Shown: one piece after another, positions 12,319 through 23,726 of the stretch
Numbering within the stretch: position 1 is the stretch's first letter
How the letters are laid out: the number at the start of each line of letters is the position of its first letter
Assembly: GCA_963969595.1 (NCBI GenBank)
Contig: OZ018417.1
Coordinates: 6,760,501-6,824,500 of the forward strand
DNA length: 64,000 bases
Source of the DNA: Neckera pumila
Taxonomy: Eukaryota; Streptophyta; Bryopsida; Hypnales; Neckeraceae
Direction: 5' to 3'
Position numbers and translations under genes: made by a program
Notes under the pieces: generated by a model
Databases searched by the model: none
What the model saw: the letters and a program-made list of their open reading frames with translations, nothing else
What the model was told of the DNA's origin: nothing

Positions 12319-15300
12319 TCAAAACACATTGGCGAAATTGTTGATACGGGTAATACGGTCGGCAATAAAGCGATTTATCCACTGCATTTTTGCAAAGTGT
12401 CGCGATAAGAATTGCCATACCGCAAAACCACATACGCCACATCCTATGATAATGCTCAACACCAAATCTTTTCTGAATAAAAGAGAAGGAGGAAGTACAA
12501 CAATTGCAGCACTGCCAAAAGCCCCTAAGGCACACACCAATGAAATGACGAAGAATTTAATAGCAAGACGAAGAAGACGGTTCATGACGTGTATATTATG
12601 TCCAACATAATTTTTTAACGGTGGTGGAAAGGTTGCATCAGCACCAACGATGACAGTGGCAATGCCAAAAAAAAACGATAAAGAGTTGAAAAGTGCAAAT
12701 GCTTTTACTCCAAAATTGCCTTGGACACCAAGGTACGAATTATATGTATCCGGTGGGGCTGGATATGGCACGGCAAGATCATAATCTTGGGCATAGCCAA
12801 GAGGGGGTTGTAGCCATCCTGCAAATGTAACACTGGCAATCAAGGCAGCACCAACAAGAATAGTGTTCACAGATTCCACAAGGGCTTGTCGATTTTCACG
12901 CATCCTTGTTATACCGTTTTGAACATCTTGCTTACTCAATAGAATTTTTTCAATTTCTGAAAATTCAGCATCTTTTCCAAATATATTGAGGCTACAATAT
13001 AGGATATCCAGTGGTGCAAGCTTTTCTTCATCTTCTTCATGACATCGCAATCTCTGTTGGTGATTTGTTTTCGTGTCACATAGTAAGTTGACTGTCTTTG
13101 CATGTCCTTTTGTTGTTGCAATATGGAGAGCGGTTTGATAGGTAGGCAAATCCCACCTATTCTTATTCCACTTCTTTTCTGAGATTCTTTGGAAGAACTT
13201 CTTTGCAACATCTAGAGGTCTGTCTGAATTATTCACTTCAACATCTTTCTGGTCAGGATGATCTTTGATCAATTCTTCACGATCTGCAACTACAGTAGCA
13301 TATGGAGGTGGTACTTGTTTGTATTTCGTCAAACCTGTGCGAGGTTTCCTTAAGTCATATTTCTTCACTGCATCTGTTGTGAGATCGAATTTCGTCCCAC
13401 TTGTGCTAGGTTTTGTTAACTCATATTTCTTGAATTCATCTATTGTGAGTAGTCGTCCAGTGCGCACATTGATGTCAAGTTCCTTTTGTTCAAGAAGATA
13501 CTCAACCGCCAATTCATTTCCTTGGAATACAGCAACATGCAATGCTGCTACACCTTTGTATGTTACGTTGATCAATGCAGGCCAGGCTTTAAAGGCTTCA
13601 AGGATATCCTTCATGATTTCTTGTCCTCTACCAGTGATTGCTGCACTTGACGTAAAAACATAATTAAGTTGCAGTGGTGTCCACTTGTAATTTTTAACAG
13701 CATTTGGCATTCTCCTAAAATTGTAACGTTCCCACAGACACTGAATAAGATAAGGATAATCATGCTGCTTCACAAATTCCCAATCTATATTCGGCTTTAG
13801 ATAACCATCGTGGACATATAAACTCGTCACCAAGAATGTCTGAACTTTGACTTGGTTGTCGTATAATTTATCCAAATTTGCAAGCTTATCCAATCGACCA
13901 ATGCCTTGTACAACAATTTTATATCTTTGAGAAAGGCTTGGATTGTGTAAAAATGTGCATACTTTGAGCAGCTCCTGCGCCCTTTGCAATGCATAATTGT
14001 ATACTCGAGCACGATTGATAATATCACTTGGCTCCATGAGTTGGAGCAGCCTTTTGAATAAAAATTTTGCTACTCGACCCTCGCCATTGACCACAAGACA
14101 AATGACTGTTGAAATTGTTTCTTTTTCGAACATGTTAACACGTTTGGTCACTTTGGTCATTTCGGTGACCGAAGTCTTAGCCATCTGAAGAGCCAATGAG
14201 GGGTCCATAATGTCTCCTTCTTCTTGCACCTTGGTGATAAAAAAAGCCAATGAGGGGTCCATAATGTCTCCTTCTTCAAGATGCACCTTGTTGATAAGAA
14301 AGACCATAAAGTCTATTGCTCCAAAAGAACTAGACAAATAGGCTCTAAGTGTGGAGTCTACTGGAGTTCGACCATCGTGTGGATTTTCTTGAAGCTCGGT
14401 AGTGGCGGTTGTGTAACTCCAGGCATGTTCGAGCAAATGACGGTAGATGTCAGTTCGACGATAATCTGCTTTGAAGATTGATCGATCTGGGTCGTTTTTT
14501 GGAATCGAGGTCTTTAATACCCCGCTCCAGTCTTTTTTTGGAATTGGAGTCTTCAATAACCCTCTCCAATTGTAGATCACGTATTCAATAGCTCCAAATA
14601 GGTCCAACAACTCTTGAACCCTTTTTTGGGCTTCTGTCATATTCTTGTGTTCAAGAATTTCATGCACGGCCTCCACTTGCAAACCATCATGCAAGTTCTG
14701 CTTGAGTTCTTTGAAGTGCTGTGCAAGGTCAACGTCCTTCTCATACTTGGTTATTGATAGATGTTTCTTGAATGGATTCACCTACAAAATCAGTTGATCC
14801 GGCTTTAATCATTCTCCACTTCGATTTTTGCACTGAATTGTACTTAAAATATATATACAAGTAAAAATTTAATATGGAAACAATTACATGATGTGGTGCA
14901 GTGTGAGGCTTTCCAATAAAATCATATCATCTACCAACATCAGATATTTTAACATTCGTTAAACTAGCAATATTCTACCGCCATTTTTCCATCTATTTTC
15001 TATGATTGATATAGATTTCAGGCTACATGGTCTAAAATTCAGGATAGGTTTACATTTCTGACCACATGGTCTAAACCTACAGCTGCGAAGTTTGTGGAAT
15101 ACTGCCATTCTAATGAAATATCTGTTCGAAGTAAAAGGTAGCAATGCATCTTCCTACATCCAAATAATCATATTCAACAAGATTGAAGAAATTGGAACAT
15201 AAAATCCATGCAAATACATCATCAAGCAATACACAAACCACATAGATTAATTCAAAGAGAATCCTATTTATGAATTCAAAAATTCTTTAATTTCAGCATG

Positions 15301-15586
15301 TTACCTTGTTGTCAGCAAGATCAAGCATCAAAGAAGTTGCTTGAATAGAAGGTTCCATTCCTGGACTTGGGTCATCTTCAACTTCAATAATCTCTGAATT
15401 TTTTGATGAAGCTACAGGATTAGAAGATTCCATTCCTACGTTTACATCATCTCCAACTGCAATATTCTCTAAAAGAATTGATGAAGTTCTCTGAAGAGAA
15501 GCCTGGATAGAAGGGTCTGATACCATTGAGCTTTCATCACCTTCTTGATTGGGAATGACTGCTCGATCACTTGTACCACTTGCCAT
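12319..15586 (-). CDS. Ankyrin-repeat/PGG-type membrane protein ANK1 (914 aa)
   Basis: The coding sequence has two exons: 15,305-15,586 (ATG at 15,586; 94 codons, ending AAG|GTAACA) and 12,319-14,781 (acceptor TTTTGTAG|GTGAATCC; 820 residues, TGA stop). Exon 1 encodes a Ser/Glu/Asp-rich, probably disordered N-terminus. Exon 2 encodes a helical region, then ankyrin-like repeats near joined residues 465-540 and 650-690 (KGVAALHVAVFQGN, YQTALHIATTKGHAKTVNLL). Four hydrophobic helices follow from about residue 735; the first carries LVGAALIASVTFAGW and PPLGY, the signature of the plant PGG domain known from ACD6-type proteins. Probably a plasma- or endomembrane protein; the exact role is unknown. 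It is a sister of ANK2 (outward-transcribed mirror copy). Its 523-bp intron carries a MITE that ANK2 lacks. No frame breaks seen. Confidence 0.88.
14943..15122. mobile_element. Family B MITE in the ANK1 intron (180 bp)
   Basis: The ends AGATATTTTAACATTCG and CTAATGAAATATCT and the interior blocks TACCGCCATTTTTCC and GACCACATGGTCTAAACC match the family B element at 18,823-18,994. The ANK2 intron (33,661-33,991) reads straight through at this place and is about 190 bp shorter, so the insertion is private to copy 1. Confidence 0.75.
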
Positions 15587-15790
15587 GTTGAAAGGCCACA
15601 GTCAAATCTTCTGCAACACCTGCATCAAGATGAAGCAAGCTAAAATGAATACAACTAGAGTGAATCTATCGCCAAAAAACTTTGAGAAACCATGAACACC
15701 ACATAGATTACGACGTAGGAGGTGTTAATGCCTTAATGTTGTAATTGACAGAGATGGTAAGCTCTTTTTCATTATCAAGATGGTAAACAT

Positions 15791-17045
15791 GGTGAATTTC
15801 GTTAAAATGGCGGTATGCCCAGTGCCATATTGTCCTTGTGCCATATTCCTTATGCCATATTTTCAGACTGGTCGCTCTGAACATCTAGAATTGGTATAGA
15901 TTTCAGACATCTAAAACTGTTGTAGATTTCAAACATCTAGGAACCATATAGATTTTAGACCGACCATTCTAAAAAATCTAGGATTGGTATAGATTTTAGA
16001 TATCTAGGAAAGGCTTAGATTTTCAGAATTTACCGCTATTGTAGATTTCAGAAAGGCCGTTCTGAATTGGAATAACGTGCCATTGTAGTGGAATGCCGCC
16101 ATTTTAACCCCTAAAGGACCAACATGCGTTTTTTGGCCATATAGAAATTTTAGGCAGGTATGTGTGACTAGAGATATCCATATTTGAGGCTGAAATTTTA
16201 ATAGAAGGTGGGGGCGAGGAATATCTTCATGTGTACCAAGTTTCATGACATTTCGAAATACAAGTCAAAACTTGTGACCTAATATGTTACTTTTTTTCGT
16301 AACTGGGCAGTTTGGGCAGATAAAAAAAATCATTTCTCCCGGAATTTTTTTTTTTGTAATTGGTTCTCTACATTTATATATATTTAAAAAGCTTTGAGTC
16401 ATTCCATTTCAATCAATGAGTCAAAAGTTATGAGGGTGTTTGAATTGCGGGCAGTTATGGATTCTCTACTCTAAAAAAGACTTTAAAGTCGTTTATTTAA
16501 CTCAATTTTCAATATTTTTGGAAAAAAATAAAATCCTAGGATGTAGATTGATTATTACAACATTACAACCATTGAGATTGACATTTTTAAATTCCATGAT
16601 TAAATTCTAACAATTTAGTATTTTGAATCATTTTCTACCTCTTTCTACTTACTATTTTTTTCCTATATGTTGTACAATTCCAAATGATGTGAAAATTTTT
16701 GAAGCATATAGACAACTTGTTTAGGAAACTGAATTCAAAGAAGCACCACCTTTGTCGGCATTTTTCATTGAAAAGTGAGCTTGCAAAGTGCAGCTGCCCA
16801 GTTTTTCGCAGGATGGAAAAAATGGTTATCAAGACTTTGAATGCTTATATCTTATGATCCACATGGTGGAATTTTCTGAAATTTTTACCGCATGTTTTCA
16901 AAATATCATACTACAAGATCCTACGGTTACATGTGTCAAAAGTTGTTTTTTTCCAAAAATTCGGTAGTTGTTTTAGAAATGGCAGTTTTGGAGCATTTTT
17001 GATGATTACATAGTCATGAAACTTTAGGGGTTAACGAAATTCACC
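15791..17045. mobile_element. Family B MITE interrupted by a TTAA element
   Basis: The terminal repeats GGTGAATTTCGTTAAAATGG and CCATTTTAACGAAATTCACC are perfect inverted copies. Removing the 923-bp insertion and one TTAA leaves 328 bp, exactly the length of the uninterrupted mirror copy at 32,847-33,174. The interior has a run of about 26-bp quasi-palindromic units (AATCTA...TAGATT). Confidence 0.8.
16108..17030. mobile_element. TTAA-type MITE (family A, 923 bp) with a known empty site
   Basis: The ends are CCCCTAAAGGACC and AACTTTAGGGG, flanked by TTAA at 16,104-16,107 and 17,031-17,034. It sits inside a family B element. The mirror copy in the right arm has a single TTAA (32,649-32,652) and no insert, so the four bases were duplicated on insertion. 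It must have moved after the arms were duplicated, or been lost precisely from the other arm. No transposase. Confidence 0.85.
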
Positions 17046-18230
17046 ATAAACTCTTAAAACTTCCTTTCAGAGATTATGCCAAATGTGTATTAGACCCAAG
17101 GCTGGCAGCTAATCTCAAAGATATCTTGAAATCTCACTTTCATAAACATTGACACAGCATATATATTTAGAGAGATGCTGGGAACTTACACAACCAAGTG
17201 GAAGGTAGTTAATATAGCAGCCGAAGCCGGAAGATCTTGGCAGGCCCTGAAATACTGCTCTCCGGAACCTTACGAGCTTCTGAATGAGATCACGGGAATC
17301 AGGACTAACAAGTCAGAGTCTACTATCTCTGGAAGCAACGCCTGATGAGCCTGGCCAAGCCAAAGTCGATAAATTAATATGCAAGCCTCCAAGTTCGTTG
17401 CAAGGGGAATGGAAGCTCCCAAATAATCAGTCAGCCATGGCGATCGTCGACGTTCTCCTGCAAAGCCCGAATAGAAAACTAGAATGGGTGAAGCGAGCTA
17501 GAACAGAGTCGATTTCACAAGAAAGAGAAGACATGCACCCGTGAAGAGCAGGGAGAGATATATTGGGGTCGAGTCTAAAGTAGTGCAACGCCAAGCCTCT
17601 TGCGGAGGTAAAGCCCGGGGTGAATGTAAAAAAAAAGAGCCCCGGCTTTCTGTCGTCTTTGTTCAATTGTTAGCACCTCTCCTCGCTAATTTGAGGCCTC
17701 TGTTTGCAAATAGGAACTCAGAATTTGCAAATTTGATCATGAATTGCAAATAAAACGTTCCTGCGTTTTCCTTAAGTGTAAAACGGGGGGTGCAAAACGG
17801 CCTCCACAAGAGTCTCGTTGCACTACTTTCGACTCGACCATATAGTTGCATTTGGGGGCTCCGTCGGAGCTCTGCATGGCGAAGTCAACAAAGTAGGGTC
17901 ACAGTACGACGCCACTCTGTCTGTATTGAACTTGTCACATTGTTATTGGAGAATGAGATCTGCAGCCCGGCCGTCCGTGCAATTATTTAGCACGCATATG
18001 TTTCCTGAGGATCATTTCTAGTTTAAAGAATTCTGAATCAGCAGCCGTACGGACTTGTGGATCGAAATAAATTTTTTAATTAAGTCGATTTCACTGTACT
18101 GGACGTGCGTGTCTGGTACTCGGAGGAGGATCGATCTGAGTATCTGACCGGCATGAAGCAATCATCGATCATGCTTCACTCGTGGGCTCGATGACTGTAC
18201 TGCACGGTTTGGCGGTATTCCACAAACTTG
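17046..18230. other. Conserved upstream segment of the ANK units (arm copy)
   Basis: This GC-richer segment lies upstream of ANK1 and is about 99% identical to about 31,470-32,637 upstream of ANK2. A diverged form lies upstream of ANK3 at about 47,400-48,190. Open frames of 60-86 codons exist but are not conserved in the ANK3 version, which has stops. I therefore read it as non-coding or as a relic exon. One string, SPEPYELLNEITG, is preserved in all three copies and could be a remnant of an older coding exon. It may contain the ANK promoter (inference). Confidence 0.5.
17567..17839. mobile_element. Family F MITE, Mutator-like (273 bp)
   Basis: The long inverted ends start GGTCGAGTCTAAAGTAGTGC and finish GCACTACTTTCGACTCGACC. 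The flanks ATATATTGG and ATATAGTTG agree at 7 of 9 positions, compatible with a 9-bp duplication. The ANK3 upstream copy (about 47,455) lacks it. The mirror copy is at 31,844-32,116 and a one-ended copy at 19,604-19,737. The Mutator-like assignment is inference. Confidence 0.6.
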
Positions 18231-18347
18231 GCACTATTACGTGTAGACCGTGCAGCCTGAATTGTATACTAGTCCTAGGCTATAGAGCTAGCTAAAGAAG
18301 GAAATGAATGGAAAAATGGTAAATACCACCATTTTAACGAAATTTCG
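18222..18347. mobile_element. Family B MITE, truncated (~126 bp)
   Basis: Begins GGCGGTATTCCACAAACTTGG and ends ACCACCATTTTAACGAAATTTCG. The first terminal repeat is incomplete. The mirror copy is at about 31,346-31,475. The direct duplicate at 19,604-20,110 stops exactly at its GGCGGTA start. Confidence 0.55.
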
Positions 18348-18822
18348 CTTTCAAGCTCTCGTAGCTTCTCAATCACTCAAAGCTAGAGTTTTTGATTGAA
18401 TGCTTTTGTTTCCGGACGGGCGCTGATCGAAACATGAATCTAGCCATACCGGTCCTAGTTTTAAAGCATGCTGCACATGAATGTCACTCACAATTTTCGG
18501 TACCGAGAGTCACACCAATGTAACAAAATTGACGATCTAATCTGATACGCAATCAATTACGACCTAATGCCTTTTAGTTCTTTAAACAGTCAAAAAATTT
18601 CCTTGCTCGCGGACTCCCTCCTGACATACTAATCACAGTCACTGAGACCGTCTACCTTCTAAGTACGCACACTTCTGGAAATTTTGCCACGACTGTTCAG
18701 TTGACGACAGTTCACTTGTACCATTGAAACGTTGAACACTCTGCAGTACGTTCTGTCGCACATGCAGATTGTAATTATCTAGCTGGGAGTCCTTCCACAC
18801 TGTCCTATAATTATCTACAAAA

Positions 18823-18994
18823 GATATTTCGTTAAAATGGCGATATTCTACCGCCATTTTTCCACCTATTTTCTATGATGATATAGATTTCAGGCTACAT
18901 GGTCTAAAATATAGGACTGGTTTACATTTCAGACCACATGGTCTAAACCTGCAACTGCCAAGTTTGTGGAATACTGCCATTCTAACGAAATATC
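18823..18994. mobile_element. Family B MITE (172 bp)
   Basis: The ends GATATTTCGTTAAAATGGC and GCCATTCTAACGAAATATC are inverted repeats. The interior holds the palindrome-like AGACCACATGGTCT. The mirror copy at 30,689-30,860 has the same length. Confidence 0.75.
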
Positions 18995-18999
18995 CGTTA

Positions 19000-19266
19000 C
19001 TACGTTCTATATAATTCCACAGAAAACCATGAATTTCTCTCAAGCATAATACCTTCCGGTCCCAGCATGGTGGTTATACAATGTTATGCTTCCAGCTTTA
19101 GCCTTCTGCCGAGCAGAGCAGCGGTTTGAGCCGTTCGTCCCAGAGGGCGTGCGTGTGGTTTAGATTGGCCAATGCTTAAAAATTGGGGAGGGGAGAGTGA
19201 GTGATGGAGTCAGTGGAGTGAGACAATCTGGAAGTGGTGTCGTCGTGAGCGAGCAAGGGCGTCATC
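19000..19266 (+). promoter_or_regulatory. Duplicate NAT promoter/5' leader
   Basis: Essentially identical to the region upstream of the NAT gene (30,417-30,683). It contains ATATAATTCC at about 19,010 and a palindromic CCAAT-type box, ATTGGCCAAT, near 19,164. A short upstream reading frame (ATG at 19,204, TGA ending 19,221, five residues) precedes the main ATG. It is more GC-rich than its surroundings. Whether it is transcribed is unknown. Confidence 0.45.
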
Positions 19267-19372
19267 ATGGAGGCGCCAGCGGCGCGTCCCAGCAGGCCGG
19301 GTGATTTGGATCACCATGCTTTGGAGCAGTTGCCGGGGCTGGCGTATGGCATCAATCAGAATCCAAGTATCG
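19267..19372 (+). pseudogene. Orphan first exon of the NAT transporter
   Basis: The 106-bp exon, with ATG at 19,267 and donor G|GTAAGG, is identical as far as I can see to exon 1 of the NAT gene on the opposite strand (30,311-30,416). It encodes the N-terminus including EQLPGLAYGINQNPSI. About 230 bp of intron 1 follow, and then the homology stops at 19,606. No downstream NAT exon exists on this strand. It is a truncated copy produced by the inverted duplication. Confidence 0.85.
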
Positions 19373-19603
19373 GTAAGGAATTTCTTAGCTATCTGCTTGT
19401 GTAAGTGTACGTTTAGGAATCTTTTGCGACAACCTAAACATGAGCTAGTGATACCGGTTGTGTATCAGTGATGCACACAACAACCTGTGACGATCTTGAA
19501 GTTTTGACGGAAAATCATGTGGTTGTGAACTAACTCGTGCCACTGCTTTGGTTCTGTAAGGGTTTTGTTAGAAGGCATGGGCCTGACATGGAAGACTAGT
19601 TGC

Positions 19604-20110
19604 GAATAGGAATTCAGAATTTGCAAATTCGATCATGCGTTGTAAATAAAACGTTCCTGCGTTTTCCCCAAGTGTAAAACGGGGGGTGCAAAGCGGCCTC
19701 CGCAAGAGTCTCGTTGCACTACTTTCGACTGGACCATATAGTTGCATTTGGGGGCTCCGTCAGAGCTCTGCATGGCGAAGTCAACAAAGTAGGGTCACAG
19801 TACGACGCCACTCTGTCTGTATTGAACTTGTCACATTGTTATTGGAGAATGAGATCTGCAGCCCGGCCGTACAACTGTTTAGCATGCCATATGTTTCCTG
19901 AGGATCATTTCTAGTTTAAAGAATTCTGAATCAGGAGCCGTACGGACTTGTGAATCGAAATAAATTTTTTAATTAAGTCGATTTCACTGTACTGGACGTG
20001 CGTGTCCGGTACTCGGAGGAGGATCGATCTGAGTATCTGACCGGCATGAAGCAATCATCGATCATGCTTTACTCGTGGGCTCGATGACTGTACTGCACGG
20101 TTTGGCGGTA
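19604..20110. repeat. Direct duplicate of 17,706-18,229
   Basis: It starts GCGAATAGGAATTCAG and ends GCACGGTTTGGCGGTA, matching 17,706-18,229 in the same orientation with about 97% identity by eye. It begins precisely at the inner breakpoint of the left arm. It includes one end of the family F element, so it is a secondary copy joined at the breakpoint. Confidence 0.75.
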
Positions 20111-20111
20111 A

Positions 20112-20870
20112 GATATATTCTGCAAGATATCAAGCGTTTTGGACATTCGGATGTCTATTGGTGATTTCCTCACGAGCCAGAGGTGCAAAAATATTTGGAC
20201 ATTAGCACAAACCACAAGGGGGTTGAAAAAACTTTCATTGTGTTTTTTTGCAAGGAAATTATTTCAAGAAGTCCAATTACAAATTGGACTTGAAGTTGAC
20301 GGTTTATTTGTCCAACAAAGAGGCTTAATTGAAGTCCATAATCATCTTAGGTTTCTACAAGGCCATGCAGGTGTTGAAATCCACAGTCATATGACATGCA
20401 ACAACAAACATGAACAATGTATTCTATATTGTAGATCCATTGAAGAAGCCAAAGAATTGAATTATTTGTTGGAAAAGGCACCGCAGAGTGCTTGTGCACA
20501 AATGGTGAGCAAAAAGGGCATCCTCATAGGCCGATTGGATAGTGGAAACCTAAAGCTTGCTGAGTCCTATGTGGAAAAGTATGTGAGGACATACTTTGCA
20601 TGGAGCGATCGAGAAATTTTTGTTGACACAAATACTAAGAGGATTATGATATAAAGGGCCAGTCTACAAAATTGGTTATGATGTGGTTGTTAGTAGGGAT
20701 GATGATATCTAAGGGACACCGTGGAAGTCTAGAATCAAAGAGCTCATTTATCATTGTACCGATGAAGAAGTTAGCGTGCATTTTGTGGCTAATTATTACA
20801 AGTTGCAAGAAAATTGGATTGGAACAACATGTCAATACAAGAATGATATAGATGAATGGATGGCATGAAT
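20112..20870 (+). pseudogene. Broken gene fragment with BAH-like region
   Basis: An open frame runs from 20,112 to 20,651 (first ATG 20,151) with ordinary amino-acid composition, for example HSHMTCNNKHEQCILY and SIEEAKELNYLLEKAP. After its TAA, a +1-shifted frame continues with YKIGYDVVVSRDDD, a stop, then PWKSRIKELIYH and VHFVANYYKLQENW. That order resembles a BAH (bromo-adjacent homology) domain, usually found in chromatin proteins. The stop codons and frameshift show decay. It abuts the duplicated segment at 20,110. It could be a transposon-captured fragment. The N-terminal part was not recognised. Confidence 0.45.
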
Positions 20871-21665
20871 TTGGTGGAAACTGATGTCTTCTATCCATTT
20901 GACGAGACAAGCGTAAAACCATTGCAGTTGATCAACATAAGTTCCTGAGAATCGATGTCAATAGAAATCGCGCTATAACATATGAAATGTGCAGGGCTAA
21001 AAGGAGAAATACATAGGCATTGAGTTTGTTTAGAAACACATTAGAAACATCAATAATATAGATTCATGTCAAAAATTAGACAATTAAAATGAATCCTTTT
21101 TATTGTTACTTTTGTGATACATGTATTAAAAGAGAAGGTACCCAAATTTTTAGGCTTTTTAATAAAAATTCAAGATTTAATTATTAGAAATAAAACTTTG
21201 TGAAGGAGCTTTAATTTTAATTAAAGAAAACTTCGAGTATTGATTTTTGGAAACTATGCATAAGTGATTTAATTCTTCAAGTATGTTGTGAATTTTTTTT
21301 TAATACATATAAAACCCAACATTTCATCCTTATTTTTGAAAGTGGTTGCCACTTAACTTTTTGGTCCACTCAATTTCAGATAATGTTAACGAAAGCTATT
21401 TTTTAAGCCATTTGAATGCCAATGACCTCTGCTTTACAAAATAAGAGTTGCCCACCCAAGCAATTGCCATGTGATGTTGTATAAAATGGTTTCAAATGTC
21501 AAAAATTCTTGACAAGTTGATGAATATAATATTATGCATTAGAATTATTTTTTTAATGTACAATTTAGCTGTTGAAGTGCCATGTATTTACAAATATTTA
21601 TTTAATTTATGCAAATGAATGTGAATTTTTACAAAATCTAATTCACTATTTGTACTTTTTGAGTC
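20871..21665. other. AT-rich central spacer, no gene seen
   Basis: No coding frame, TIR or duplicated block could be defined here. It lies in the centre between the two arms. Confidence 0.4.
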
Positions 21666-21670
21666 CTTTA

Positions 21671-22480
21671 TCCCTTGAAGTCCCATTGTCCCCTCAGGAT
21701 CTCAAGGATGAAAATGGGTTTTGGGCAAGCTTCTACGGTATCAATGTTTGTTGTGATTTGTTAAAATTTTTTGTGAAGATAAAATAACAAATAAGTTTTT
21801 TACAAAATATAAATTTTTTCCCAATCAATGTCTGTGAGCAAAAGTTATGGCACAAGAAGTCCCTTTCTTTTAGTTCTATGGGTAGAAAAAATCCTTAAAC
21901 AAAATTTAAAATAATATTTTTTGAAAATACATTTCTCATAGATTATATTTTTATTTACAAATGAAGCTTTCATTAATTCCATTTGGATTTGTTATGAGGA
22001 AGACATGGACAATCTTGTTTTTCGGGCTTGCAATCAAAGCATCTTTTTGAAAAAATAGCTTGTAGGATTCATTTTTAAACTCAATATTCACAAATTTTTC
22101 CTAAAATAGGTTTCCAAAGTTAAAGTGTCTTGCTAGAACAATCTCACTATTGAGATTTGCATGTTTTAAATCCATCTCAGAGTAATTAAAAATTTAGTTT
22201 TCCCTTCAATCTTGAACCTACTTAACAATTCTTGAATGAGTGAAAATTAATTGTTTTTTTTGGGGTTTTTTTTGTAGACTGTCAATTCAATTCTTCAACA
22301 TATGAAATTAGAAATTTAAAAGCCATAGAGCAAAAAGTTTAAGTCGAGAAGGTTGAAAACCAAAAAATGTAATTGAGCTAGGTACAAAAAGACTTATTTC
22401 TTTTACTTTCAACACAAATTTCTTGCAATCTACACATTTAAAGTTTTTGATGGAAAAGAGGCCTTAAGACTTCAAGGATT
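21671..22480. mobile_element. Decayed TTAA-type element (~810 bp)
   Basis: The left end is TTTA-TCCCTTGAAGTCCCATTG and the right end CTTCAAGGAT-TATAA. The interior blocks match family A in inverted orientation (CATGGACAATCTTG, AGAACAATCTCAC). Old copy with mutated flanks. Confidence 0.55.
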
Positions 22481-22489
22481 ATAAATGCA

Positions 22490-23726
22490 ACGCTATTTAT
22501 TGGAAGAGCATATCTAACCCCAGTAAACAATGCTTATCCCCTCGGGAGACAAATTGTATTTTGAACAATTACCTATAGTCTAAAATTTTGTCATGATTGT
22601 TTTTTCAATTTGTTTTTCCACATAGTTTTTATTTTGATCCAACATGGAAAGCTCTGATTCATTCCATTTGGATAAGTGATTCTCCAATCGTAGAGCATGG
22701 TATTTTCTAGGTCATGGTATTTTCTTGGGCAATACTAGCAACTTTTTAAGAAAATAATGGGTTATTGTAATTATGCAAAGAAAATGGTTGCATACGATTT
22801 AGGTTTGTTGTTAGAACAATCTCACGATTAAAATTTTTTTATTTCTTAGTAATATATATCTTAGTAACCAAAAAACAAAGTACACTTTTTTGGAGATCAT
22901 TTCTTTGAAAGTGTAATGAAAATTCTTTTTGTAAATTTTTGATAAGAATTTTATTAATTTTTTAATTTTTTAATTTGTAAAAACTTTGAACTTTTGTCTT
23001 CGATGCACAAAGGATACAAGGGCTTTCTTGCGGTGTGAGAAGTTGCATTAGTGTAAAAAACATATAGAAAGCTTTAAATAAAAATTAGTTAATTTTTTAA
23101 TTAATTGGAACTTTGGAATTCACTAATTGGTACACCATGGTCATAGTGTTAGAGGTTGCATGCTGAGTATGAATAGAAAGATGTATTCACAAAGGAATGT
23201 AAGGACTTTGTTTTGTGGCGTTTTGACATGCAATGAGAAATTTATGGTTTTTTTCAAAATATGCTATTAATTTTATTCAATTTGTTAATTAAAAATTATT
23301 CATGACTTTCACATTGTATGTCCAAACTCAACAAAACCGGCCTCAATGACTATCTCTAAGGAGGAGGAAGGATTGCAAAGGCTTTATTTTGTGGCGTTTG
23401 GACATGTGGTGCAAAAATGTTGAGTTTTCCAAAATATAAGTAATTGAAATGAATTTGGAAATTCATTAAACTTTTGACATTCAGTATTTCTCCATCCCGT
23501 GGAATTGGGCGCCACCTCCTCAGAAAGGGCTCGCCGCAGTAAGTCCATCAATTGAGTATGCACTTTGCAGCAGCACGGTGCCTTTTTTGATTGCTTCAAC
23601 TTACTCATCTTGCAATTGGTTGGATGATCTCTAGTTACAAGCCTAAGCATAGTTTTCTTAAAAATTACAAGATTCTTTTTAAAAAAAGGTCAAGGCGAGT
23701 ACTTAACAAAATATTCTTCAAAATAT
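22490..23726. other. AT-rich spacer with a family A fragment
   Basis: A piece of family A (CTTATCCCCTCGGGAGACAAATTG) lies near 22,530 without its partner end. The rest shows no gene. A GC-richer patch at 23,490-23,600 has an 88-codon minus frame without recognisable motifs. Confidence 0.4.

Noticed and set aside
12227..14481. Several 60-132 codon frames overlapping ANK1 on the plus strand or in other frames
   Set aside because: Shadows of the ANK1 coding sequence.
17284..17544. 86-codon frame preserved in both arms
   Set aside because: The arms are nearly identical at the DNA level, so conservation is uninformative. The diverged ANK3 version has stops.
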